Of a DNA stretch of 64,000 nucleotides, positions 15,544 through 23,203 are shown piece by piece. The position numbers and the translations under genes are program-made. The stretch spans positions 124,001 to 188,000 of the forward strand of contig CAKSFM010000001.1 in assembly GCA_934454525.1 (NCBI GenBank), in the 5' to 3' direction. The notes below the pieces were generated by a model that was given only the letters and a program-made list of their open reading frames with translations, did no database searches and was not told the DNA's origin. Position 1 is the first letter of the stretch. Each line of letters begins with the position of its first letter. This DNA comes from an uncultured Clostridia bacterium (GTDB lineage Bacteria > Bacillota > Clostridia > UMGS1883).

Positions 15544-16215
15544 CTACATAGCATAGACCGTCAGTGAAGCGTTCTTGTCGCACACGGCAAGAAAAACCTC
15601 GCCGGGGGTTTTATACCCCTGTGCTTTAAGCATACTGAGAAGCCAGTCTGAGCTGCGCCCCACCGCGCGCAGCGCCGGCATATTTATCACGCCGTCGGTC
15701 ACAACGGGAACGGCAATTGATTGCTGCTGCGGACTGAGATTCATGTCCTGCGGAGTGAGCGGACGGTTTTTCTCAACAGGCATGAAGCTTACTGCACCGT
15801 TTGATTCCATAATTGCAGTGTCGATTTCATTTATATTATAATATCCGGCAAGGCGCGCGCACATAAGGAACTCGTTCAAATCAAAGCGCGATTTTTTGAA
15901 CGAGTTGCGGATAATCTGTCCGTTGCGCATCAGTATCACAGGTGTTCCGGTGAGGAAACGGCGCATCTTCAGACTTTTTTGCGCTGCAAGAGAGATCAGC
16001 ACCGCCATGACGGCATAAACCGCCATTGCCACAATTCCGCGCAGCATGCTTCTGTCAAGATTAGTTGCCATTTCCGCCGCAATTGAGCCGATTGTTATGC
16101 CGATTATATAATCGAAAAGGCTCATCTGGGAAATCTGTTTTTCGCCCATAATTTTCGTGAGAAAGAAAAGTACAACTGCGGAAGAAACGGAATAACCGAT
16201 AACTTTAATAATCAT
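15544..16215 (-). CDS. DUF421 membrane protein (YetF/YdfR-like)
   Basis: About 223 residues. The start is the ATG at 16215, preceded by GGAGGG with 7 nt spacing; a longer start at 16230 would lie upstream of this site. Three N-terminal hydrophobic helices, with the conserved KIMGEKQISQMSLFDYIIGITIGSIAAE block between the first two, are followed by a soluble domain containing the SRFDLNEFLMCARLAGYYNINEIDTAIMESNG segment. That is the DUF421/DUF3290-type layout of spore or stress membrane proteins such as YetF. The function is not known. Its ribosome-binding site lies inside a strong hairpin (see the entry at 16218). Confidence 0.85.
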   Translation of the reverse strand: MIIKVIGYSVSSAVVLFFLTKIMGEKQISQMSLFDYIIGITIGSIAAEMATNLDRSMLRGIVAMAVYAVMAVLISLAAQKSLKMRRFLTGTPVILMRNGQIIRNSFKKSRFDLNEFLMCARLAGYYNINEIDTAIMESNGAVSFMPVEKNRPLTPQDMNLSPQQQSIAVPVVTDGVINMPALRAVGRSSDWLLSMLKAQGYKTPGEVFLAVCDKNASLTVYAM

Positions 16216-16217
16216 AA

Positions 16218-16262
16218 AAAATCCCTCCACAGCGGATTGTAACCGCTATGGAGGGATTTTAA
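16218..16262 (-). promoter_or_regulatory. Hairpin covering the DUF421 ribosome-binding site; possible murF terminator
   Basis: Read on the minus strand, AAAATCCCTCC plus AGCGG pair with CCGCT plus GGAGGGATTTT, giving about 16 bp interrupted by one short mismatch, followed by TT and the ATG. The GGAGGG in the right arm is the Shine-Dalgarno of DUF421. The T-run could also terminate murF transcripts. The two roles would exclude each other in one transcript. Confidence 0.75.
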
Positions 16263-16298
16263 ACATATACTGCCGAAAAATCGCCTCATACTATATTT

Positions 16299-17669
16299 TT
16301 ATTCCGTGAGACTTTCCACAATTTTCGGGAAGTCCATGAAATGAGAAGCCTTGACCAGTATAACATCGTCCTGCAAGAGAACCGAGCTGCAGCTTTCAAG
16401 GAATTCTTCCTTTGTTTCAAAATAAAGGCAGTTTCCGCCGTTTTGCAGGCAACCCTCATACATATTTTCCGAAAGCGCACCGATTGCAACAAGCAGACCA
16501 ACGCCGCATTTTGCAGCATGCTCACCCACATGGCGGTGCAGCATCGGCGCTTCTTCACCAAGCTCACCCATATCTCCAAGAATACATACCGTGCGCTTGG
16601 CATTACATTTGGTAAGCAAATCAATTCCCGATTCCATCGACTGCGGCGCTGCGTTGTAGCAGTCATCAATAACGGTATATTTTTCGGTACGGATAACATT
16701 CACTCTTCCGCTGATGGTTTTTGCGGCTGCAACACCTTCAACAAGCTGTTCTTTCGGGATTCCCAGCCAGCTTCCGGCAGCCATGGCTGCCATTGCGGCA
16801 AACAAAATATGACGCCCCGGAACGCTCACCCGGCATTCAAGCTGTTCGCCGAACAGATTCACGGTGAAATCCGTTCCGTTAAAGCCATGCTCGCAGAAAG
16901 ATTCTATGTTAACATCATTATTTTTACCGAAACCGTAAAAACACATATTATTGCGCTGCGCGGTGCGGAGCAGGTCATCATCACCATTTAAAATACAGCG
17001 CGCCGTCGGAGGCATATATTCAAATATTTCGCTTTTCGCCTCAAAAATATTCTCACGCGAACCGAAATTTTCGATATGCGATACACCGATGTTTGTCATT
17101 ATACACATCGTTGGTCTTGCGACAGATGACAAGAGCCGCATCTCGCCGTAATGATTCATGCCCATTTCTATAACGGCAATTTCTGCGTCGGCATGAATGG
17201 ACAAAATTGTGAGCGGCACACCGAGTCCGTTATTATAATTCCCCTCGGTTTTCACAACTCTGTATCTTTGAGAGAGAACGGAGGCAACTACCTCCTTGGT
17301 TGTTGTTTTTCCAACGCTGCCGGTAATCCCGACAATCGTTATATTAAGCATAGCACGATATGCGCGCGCAATATCCTGGAGCGCTTTTACAACATCACTG
17401 ACAACAATGCAGTTATAGCCGTCATACGCTCTTTCACAAACGCAGCAAAGTGCGCCTTTTTCGGCGGCGGACGGAATGTAATTGTAGCCGTCCGTGTTCT
17501 CGCCCCTGATTGCAAAGAAAGCGCTTCCGTGCACAGCCTTGCGGCTGTTGATAACTGCGGAGGTTATCTCCGTATCAAGCACGGCTTCATCGCCGATAAA
17601 GCTGCCCTCTGCCGCCGCAGTCATTGCGCGGACGGTCAGTCCTTTAAGTGTTTTGTATCCATTTTCCAT
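16299..17669 (-). CDS. murF: UDP-MurNAc-tripeptide:D-Ala-D-Ala ligase
   Basis: About 456 residues starting at MENGYK. GGAGGAG lies 6 nt before this ATG, while the upstream in-frame ATG at 17684 overlaps that site. MurF adds D-Ala-D-Ala to UDP-MurNAc-tripeptide in the cytoplasm, the last step of the peptidoglycan precursor. The ATP-binding GITGSVGKTTTKE motif is near residue 115, with NYNNGLGVPLTIL following, the MGMNHYGEM block, and the C-terminal ligase domain with DCYNAAPQSM. It directly follows ddl, which makes its D-Ala-D-Ala substrate. Confidence 0.96.
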   Translation of the reverse strand: MENGYKTLKGLTVRAMTAAAEGSFIGDEAVLDTEITSAVINSRKAVHGSAFFAIRGENTDGYNYIPSAAEKGALCCVCERAYDGYNCIVVSDVVKALQDIARAYRAMLNITIVGITGSVGKTTTKEVVASVLSQRYRVVKTEGNYNNGLGVPLTILSIHADAEIAVIEMGMNHYGEMRLLSSVARPTMCIMTNIGVSHIENFGSRENIFEAKSEIFEYMPPTARCILNGDDDLLRTAQRNNMCFYGFGKNNDVNIESFCEHGFNGTDFTVNLFGEQLECRVSVPGRHILFAAMAAMAAGSWLGIPKEQLVEGVAAAKTISGRVNVIRTEKYTVIDDCYNAAPQSMESGIDLLTKCNAKRTVCILGDMGELGEEAPMLHRHVGEHAAKCGVGLLVAIGALSENMYEGCLQNGGNCLYFETKEEFLESCSSVLLQDDVILVKASHFMDFPKIVESLTE

Positions 17670-17707
17670 TGCGTTCTCCTCCATCTGAAGAAAATATCAA
17701 AGAACCG

Positions 17708-18742
17708 TTATCTTCTGAGCGAAATATTTATAATCTCCTCGCACAGCTCACCGTAGCTTATGCCGACAGCCGCCGCAGACTGGGGGATGAGGCTTGTCGG
17801 GGTCATGCCGGGCAGTGTGTTTGCTTCAAGGCAGTATGCGTCACCCTTTGAATCAAGAATAAAGTCCATTCTTGCATATCCGAAAAGGCCGAGCGCGTTA
17901 AACGCTTTAAGCGCCGATTCGCCGAGCATCTTTTCTGTTTCAGCCGGAATCTCCGCCGGGCAGATTTCAACCGTCATTCCTGCCTGATACTTATTTTTGT
18001 AGTCATAAAAGCCTTCTTTCGGAATTATCTCAATGGACGGAAGCACACGGTCACCGAGCACCGTTACGGTAAGCTCACGGCCGCTCACATACTGCTCGAC
18101 CAAAATTTCATCCTCATATGCAAAAGCTTCCGCAAGCGCCTTATGAAGCTCCGCCGCTCCGTGTACAATTGAAACGCCGATTGACGAACCGCCGCTGCAA
18201 GGCTTGATTACAAGCGGATATCCGCCGAGAGCGTCCGCATCAACCGTTTCTCCCCTTTTTATCATCTTTCCGGCAGGGGTTTTAACGCCTGCGGAAAGGA
18301 AAAGCTGCTTTGTGAGATTTTTGTGCATTGCGCAGGCGCTTGCAAGATAGCCGCAGCCCGTATATTTAATCCCGAGGAGGTCAAACGCCGCCTGAAGCCT
18401 GCCATTCTCTCCGTTTTCACCATGAAGCGCAAGAAAAGCAATATCCGCTTTTTTGCACAGCTCGATTATATTTTCGCCGAAAAACACATTCGGATCGCCC
18501 CCGCGGCTCTTTTTAACAGCCTCGATATCGGGAACTGTTTCGCTGATTTTCTCAACAGCAGCCGGGGTTACAGCCTTTTCAAATTCTTCCTCAATGCTTC
18601 CGCTGAGCTTATATCCCATAAAGACATCCGCCAAAATTGCATGATGCCCGCTTTCAATTAATGCGTTCTGCACCTTTGCGCCCGTTGTTAATGAAACGTT
18701 GCGCTCCGAGCTGATGCCGCCCGCCAAAACAACTATGTTCAT
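17708..18742 (-). CDS. ddl: D-alanine--D-alanine ligase
   Basis: 344 residues, ATP-grasp fold. N-terminal VLAGGISSERNVSL, the ALHGENGENGRLQ loop, ATP-binding VIKPCSGGSSIGVSIV, and the C-terminal metal and substrate site CLEANTLPGMTPTSLIPQ. It joins two D-alanines for MurF. GGAG stands before the ATG. murF follows after 38 nt and the M16 peptidase gene lies 41 nt upstream, so the three are probably cotranscribed. Confidence 0.96.
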   Translation of the reverse strand: MNIVVLAGGISSERNVSLTTGAKVQNALIESGHHAILADVFMGYKLSGSIEEEFEKAVTPAAVEKISETVPDIEAVKKSRGGDPNVFFGENIIELCKKADIAFLALHGENGENGRLQAAFDLLGIKYTGCGYLASACAMHKNLTKQLFLSAGVKTPAGKMIKRGETVDADALGGYPLVIKPCSGGSSIGVSIVHGAAELHKALAEAFAYEDEILVEQYVSGRELTVTVLGDRVLPSIEIIPKEGFYDYKNKYQAGMTVEICPAEIPAETEKMLGESALKAFNALGLFGYARMDFILDSKGDAYCLEANTLPGMTPTSLIPQSAAAVGISYGELCEEIINISLRR

Positions 18743-18783
18743 GACAATCTCCGTTCTGCCGCAGCTGCTGCGGCTGATTTATA

Positions 18784-20001
18784 TTATTGCGGTTCTAAAA
18801 CAAAGACCGCTTTTTTTTCCGATTCAAATATTTTTCTTGCCGCCTGCATAACATCCTGTGCGGTTACGCTTTCAATGCGGCGGATTATTTCACTGTCGGT
18901 TCGTATGCTTCCGCGGAGAAGCTGCGCTTTTCCGTTTCCGATCATAACACTGTTTACGCTTTCCTGACTCATTATTATACTGCAGCGAAGCTGCGCACGC
19001 GTTTTTTCTAACTCGTATGACGAAACCTCAGTTGTGCAGAGTCTTTCCGCTTCCTCACTGATTACTTTTTCCGCCTCGGGGAGCGAATCCGGCTTCAGTC
19101 CGGCATATATACCGAGCATTCCGACAGTCGGGAATTTTGCAGTGTATGAATATATGCTGTAGCACAGTCCGCGGTTTTCGCGCACCGACTGAAACAATCT
19201 GCCCGACATACTGCCGCCGAAAATCTCGTTAAGGACCCCCTCTGCATAGATTTCGTCGCTTCCGTCAGTGAAAGCGGAATAGCCGATCGAAAGATGCGTT
19301 TGCTCAATCTCCTTTTTTCGCTGCCATCTCCCGCCGTGCATCTGAGCTTTCGGAACGGGAATTATTTCCGAACCGGCGGTTTTTCCGAAATATTTTCCGC
19401 AAAGCCTGACAAGTTCGCCTTCGTCAAAGCAGCCGGCAACTGAAATAACAGTGTTTGCAGGCGTGTAGTGACGGCGCATATATGAAAGCATTTGACTGCG
19501 CGTCAGTCCGGAAACAATTTCGGCGCTGCCGGCAACCTGATACCCGAGCGGACTGCCTTTCCACATATGTTCGCACAGCGAGTCAAGGGCAACATCCTCC
19601 GGTGAATCCTCATACATATTTATTTCTTCAATGATAACGCCGCGTTCAAGCTCAATATCATCGATCCTGAAAAGCGAATTGTAATACATATCGCTCAGCA
19701 AATCAAGCGATATTTCAAGACTTTCGGGAAGCGCCTTTGTATAATAACAGGTACATTCCCTTGCGGTATATGCGTTCATCTGACCGCCCACAAAGTCCAT
19801 TTCCTCCGCAAGACGCGCTGCGTTTCTTCTTTCCGTTCCTTTAAAAAGCATATGCTCGATAAAATGGCTTATTCCGTTTTCCTCCGCCGATTCGAACATA
19901 CTGCCGGCGCGAACCCATATCCCGACGCTGACCGTCCTGGCAAACGGCATTTGTTCATATACAAGACAAGTTCCGTTGTCAAGGTTAAACTTTTTATACA
20001 T
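18784..20001 (-). CDS. M16-family zinc peptidase (YmxG/MlpA-like)
   Basis: 405 residues. The inverted zinc motif HFIEH is at residues 46-50, with the downstream Glu in the ERGVIIEEINMYEDSPED segment, so it looks like an active pitrilysin-type protease. A second, inactive-type M16 domain makes up the C-terminal half. Homologues stand next to pnp in Bacillus and many Clostridia, as here. No signal peptide is visible, so it is likely cytoplasmic; its substrate is not known. AAGGAG lies before the ATG. It is the first gene after pnp, 80 nt downstream. Confidence 0.9.
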   Translation of the reverse strand: MYKKFNLDNGTCLVYEQMPFARTVSVGIWVRAGSMFESAEENGISHFIEHMLFKGTERRNAARLAEEMDFVGGQMNAYTARECTCYYTKALPESLEISLDLLSDMYYNSLFRIDDIELERGVIIEEINMYEDSPEDVALDSLCEHMWKGSPLGYQVAGSAEIVSGLTRSQMLSYMRRHYTPANTVISVAGCFDEGELVRLCGKYFGKTAGSEIIPVPKAQMHGGRWQRKKEIEQTHLSIGYSAFTDGSDEIYAEGVLNEIFGGSMSGRLFQSVRENRGLCYSIYSYTAKFPTVGMLGIYAGLKPDSLPEAEKVISEEAERLCTTEVSSYELEKTRAQLRCSIIMSQESVNSVMIGNGKAQLLRGSIRTDSEIIRRIESVTAQDVMQAARKIFESEKKAVFVLEPQ

Positions 20002-20027
20002 CTGATCTCCTTATAAGGTATAAGCTA

Positions 20028-20064
20028 AGCCGCACCGCAGTGAAGCTTAACTGCAATGCGGCTC
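20028..20064 (-). terminator. Hairpin between pnp and the M16 peptidase gene
   Basis: On the minus strand, GCCGCATTGCAG pairs with CTGCGGTGCGGC around a 9-nt loop. No clear T-run follows, so it may be an attenuating or mRNA-stabilising hairpin rather than a full terminator. Confidence 0.6.
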
Positions 20065-20080
20065 TCTTTATGCCCGTATA

Positions 20081-22180
20081 TTATTCCTCTTCCGGGGTTT
20101 GCTTCGGAAGCGCATCCCTGCGCGAGAAGTTGTAGCGGCCCATGCGGTCAACCTCTATAAGCTTAACCTTAATCTGATCGCCGACATTTACAACATCCGT
20201 CACTTTTTCAACGCGCTTGTTGTCGAGCTTGCTTATATGCACAAGTCCCTCCTTGCCGGGAAGATATTCAACAAATGCACCGAAATCCATAATTCTTGTT
20301 ACAGTTGCGTCAAAGACATCGCCGATTTCGATATCGCCGGCAATTCCGCGCACAATCTTAAGTGCGCGCTGCGCTGCTTCGGAATCGCTTGTTGCAAAGA
20401 AAACTGTTCCGTCATCCTCAATATCAATCTTAACACCCGTTTCCGCAACAATTCTCTGAATTGTTTTTCCGCCGCTGCCGATAACTTCGCGAATCTTGTC
20501 GGGGTCAATCGTTGTTGAAATAATCTTTGGAGCATACTTATTAAGCTCTGCGCGCGGCTCGGAAATGCACGGAAGCATGCACTCGTCAAGAATCTTAAAG
20601 CGCGCTTTCTTTGTTTTCTCAAGAGCCTCACGGATTATTTCAGGTGCTAATCCGTCAATCTTTATATCAACCTGAATTGCTGTGATACCTTTCTTTGTTC
20701 CGGCAACCTTAAAGTCCATATCGCCGAAGAAGTCCTCAAGACCCTGAATATCAACCATTGTTATATAACGGTCACCCTCTGTTACAAGACCGCACGAAAT
20801 GCCGGCAACCGGCGCTTTAATCGGAACGCCTGCGTCCATAAGCGCAAGTGTGCTTCCGCAGATGCTGCCCTGCGAGGTTGAGCCGTTTGAGCTGAGAACC
20901 TCGGAAACCATGCGGATTGTATACGGAAAATCTTCCGTTGACGGAATTACGGGAACAAGCGCCTTTTCAGCAAGTGCGCCGTGACCGATTTCACGTCTGC
21001 CCGGGCCGCGGCTTGCCCTTGTTTCTCCAACAGAGTATGACGGGAAGTTATAGTGATGAATGTAACGCTTCGTTTCCTCCTCATCTATTCCGTCAAGCAG
21101 CTGTTCCTCGGAAACCGTGCCGAGTGTGCAGACTGTAAGAACCTGCGTCTGTCCTCTTGTGAAAAGACCGCTGCCGTGCGTTCTGGGAAGAATACCGACC
21201 TCTGCCGAAAGCGGGCGGATATCATCAAGCTGTCTTCCGTCAACACGCTTGCCGTCATCAAGAATCCAGCGGCGGACAACATATTTCTGGAGCTTGTAGA
21301 GCGCCTCATCAATAGCGGCTTCCATTTCGGGATATTTTTCCGCAAGCTCGCCGTAAACATATTCATAAACCGTTTTGAGATTTTCCTCACGGATATTTTT
21401 ATCATCAGTGTCAAGAGCTTCGCGCACTTTATCAATTGCAACAGCCTTAACATCTTCGTAAAGTTCCTCCGGAACAACCATGTGCTCATATTCAAATTTC
21501 GGCTTGCCGATTTCTTTCTGTATACCCTCGATAAACTCGCAAATCTTTGCAATTTCGCGGTGGGCAGCCATGATTCCCTCGAACATCAGGTCTTCGGGAA
21601 CTTCCTTTGCACCTGCTTCAATCATGTTAACCTTTGCCTTTGTTCCGGCAATTGTCAGGAACATTTCGCTCTTTTCGCGCTGTTCCTTTGTGGGGTTAAC
21701 AACAACCTTGCCGTCAACCAGACCGACAGTTGCACCGGCGATCGGACCTGCAAACGGGATGGACGAAATGCTGATAGCAATTGAAGCGCCGATCATCGCC
21801 GTGATAACCGGGTCGTTATCCTGCTCAACGCTCATAACGGTTGCAACAACCGCAACATCATTTCTTAAATCTTTCGGGAAAAGCGGACGAATCGGGCGGT
21901 CAATGCAGCGCGAAGCCAAAATTGCCTTTTCGCTCGGGCGGCCTTCTCTTTTCAAAAACGAGCCGGGAATTTTTCCGACTGAGTAGAGCTTTTCCTCATA
22001 ATCAACCGCGAGAGGGAAGAAATCAATTCCGTCACGCGGCTTTGCCGAAGCCGTTGCCGTTGCGTGAACAACTGTTTCACCATAGCGCACAAGGCAGCTG
22101 CCGCCGGCAAGCTGAGCCATCTTTCCCGTTTCAACAACGAGCGGACGGCCGCAAAATTCTGTTTCAAATACTTTAAACAT
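20081..22180 (-). CDS. pnp: Polyribonucleotide nucleotidyltransferase (PNPase)
   Basis: 699 residues, normal length. A 3'-5' phosphorolytic exoribonuclease, the main RNA-turnover enzyme with RNase Y/J in Firmicutes. Two RNase PH domains (first from residue ~10; second with the TSQGSICGSTLALMDAGVPI block), then a KH domain (IREVIGSGGKTIQRI, near 565) and a C-terminal S1 domain (DFGAFVEYLPGKEGLVHISKL, near 640). GGAGG stands before the ATG. The rpsO gene lies upstream, separated by a terminator and a leader hairpin, the common rpsO-pnp order. Confidence 0.97.
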   Translation of the reverse strand: MFKVFETEFCGRPLVVETGKMAQLAGGSCLVRYGETVVHATATASAKPRDGIDFFPLAVDYEEKLYSVGKIPGSFLKREGRPSEKAILASRCIDRPIRPLFPKDLRNDVAVVATVMSVEQDNDPVITAMIGASIAISISSIPFAGPIAGATVGLVDGKVVVNPTKEQREKSEMFLTIAGTKAKVNMIEAGAKEVPEDLMFEGIMAAHREIAKICEFIEGIQKEIGKPKFEYEHMVVPEELYEDVKAVAIDKVREALDTDDKNIREENLKTVYEYVYGELAEKYPEMEAAIDEALYKLQKYVVRRWILDDGKRVDGRQLDDIRPLSAEVGILPRTHGSGLFTRGQTQVLTVCTLGTVSEEQLLDGIDEEETKRYIHHYNFPSYSVGETRASRGPGRREIGHGALAEKALVPVIPSTEDFPYTIRMVSEVLSSNGSTSQGSICGSTLALMDAGVPIKAPVAGISCGLVTEGDRYITMVDIQGLEDFFGDMDFKVAGTKKGITAIQVDIKIDGLAPEIIREALEKTKKARFKILDECMLPCISEPRAELNKYAPKIISTTIDPDKIREVIGSGGKTIQRIVAETGVKIDIEDDGTVFFATSDSEAAQRALKIVRGIAGDIEIGDVFDATVTRIMDFGAFVEYLPGKEGLVHISKLDNKRVEKVTDVVNVGDQIKVKLIEVDRMGRYNFSRRDALPKQTPEEE

Positions 22181-22229
22181 ACCTAACCTCCGTAAAATTT
22201 ATTTTTTCAGAGGGGGAAGTTGTTTATAT

Positions 22230-22278
22230 CACTTAAGAAAAAAGCCATTTACAGCCAAATAAGCGTCTTTCTTAAGTG
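22230..22278 (-). promoter_or_regulatory. Hairpin in the pnp leader
   Basis: CACTTAAGAAA at one end pairs with TTTCTTAAGTG at the other (22230-22278), enclosing about 27 nt. In Escherichia coli a stem in the pnp leader is cut by RNase III and used for PNPase self-regulation. A similar role here is inference from position and shape. Confidence 0.6.
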
Positions 22279-22316
22279 CTAAAACGACATTCCCCTCCGC
22301 TTTGCAGATAAACAGC

Positions 22317-22350
22317 GAAAAACGGAGCGCAGGGAAGCCCTGCACTCCGG
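22317..22350 (-). terminator. Intrinsic terminator of rpsO
   Basis: On the minus strand, CCGGAGTGCAGGG pairs with CCCTGCGCTCCG around a 3-nt loop, followed by TTTTT. Confidence 0.85.
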
Positions 22351-22356
22351 CATCGA

Positions 22357-22620
22357 TTACTTTCTCAGACCAAGCTTCTCAACTATTGCACGATAGCGGT
22401 TGATATCGATTTTCATAAGATAGTTAAGCAAACCGCGGCGCTTACCAACCATTTTAAGAAGACCTCTTCTCGAATGGTGATCCTTCTTAAACACCTTAAG
22501 ATGCTCGTTGAGGTGATTGATTCTCTCTGTGAGAATTGCAATCTGAACCTCGGGAGAACCCGTGTCACCCTCATGCAGCTTGTACTGTTCGATAATACCC
22601 TGTTTCTTTTCCTTAAGCAT
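22357..22620 (-). CDS. rpsO: 30S ribosomal protein S15
   Basis: 87 residues from the ATG at 22620 (MLKEKKQGII). The frame is open further upstream to 22731 but that part lies in the promoter and leader, and AAGGAGG precedes 22620. The GDTGSPEVQIAILTERI and HSRRGLLKMVGKRR blocks are the S15 signature; it binds 16S rRNA early in small-subunit assembly. S15 often represses its own translation through its leader, and a leader of about 95 nt is present here. Confidence 0.97.
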   Translation of the reverse strand: MLKEKKQGIIEQYKLHEGDTGSPEVQIAILTERINHLNEHLKVFKKDHHSRRGLLKMVGKRRGLLNYLMKIDINRYRAIVEKLGLRK

Positions 22621-22721
22621 TGAAAAATCCTCCTTAATGTTTATCGGTAAAACCTCCTCGCCGCCAAGCGCAGAGCCGGAGCAGCTGCTGTACATAGCAA
22701 CGGGATAATATACCATATGAC

Positions 22722-22750
22722 ATAATAACACAACGCGGACCGTTTGTCAA
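22722..22750 (-). promoter_or_regulatory. Promoter of rpsO
   Basis: On the minus strand, TTGACA (22750-22745) and TATTAT (22727-22722) with 17-nt spacing. The 349-bp gap 22621-22969 otherwise holds the rpsO leader (22621-22715, with a GCAGCTGC palindrome near 22681) and an unremarkable stretch from 22760 to 22969. Confidence 0.82.
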
Positions 22751-22969
22751 CCGTTTATTTCAGAAAAAACGAACGTATTTTCCAAATTAATACTTTCCGC
22801 AAACAAACGGACTTTCGCCGGCGTATCGCAGTGAAGCGGCAATGCGCAGTACGAAGCCGTCATAATTGACAGAATGACAAACGCCGTAATACCATCCATT
22901 GCCGCTTCAAAAAGAAAAATGCACAATTTTTTTGTAACCGCCGCCGCGTTTTATAGCGAGATTCTGCGA

Positions 22970-23161
22970 TTATTCATCGATAATAACATCGAGCGCTTCC
23001 TCAAGCTCCGCAGCAGGCACAAGGATTTCATAGCAGTCTTCAACCGCTTTATCCGGAACGCGAATACTCCTCAGCATAACAATTATGTTTCTTTCTTCAA
23101 TCGCGTTTCTCAAAACCTCGGCTTTTTCCCTGCTCCTTGCCATATAGACAGATGTCCACAT
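22970..23161 (-). CDS. Small DUF2007-like protein
   Basis: 63 residues starting MWTSVYMARSREKAEVLRN at the ATG at 23161. The longer GTG start at 23179 is rejected because AAAGGA lies between the two. The pattern (an alpha-beta ferredoxin-like fold with a final EILVPAAELEEALDVI helix) matches the putative signal-transducing DUF2007 group of short proteins. It is the last gene of the minus-strand cluster, 42 nt after dnaE. A connection to DnaE is suggested only by position. Confidence 0.6.
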   Translation of the reverse strand: MWTSVYMARSREKAEVLRNAIEERNIIVMLRSIRVPDKAVEDCYEILVPAAELEEALDVIIDE

Positions 23162-23203
23162 AACACCGTTTCCTTTCACAGTTTAATACCCGATTATAAT
23201 ACA

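Noticed and set aside
21053..21784. Plus-strand frame of 243 codons opposite pnp
   Set aside because: Shadow of pnp; no start signal and composition follows the opposite strand.
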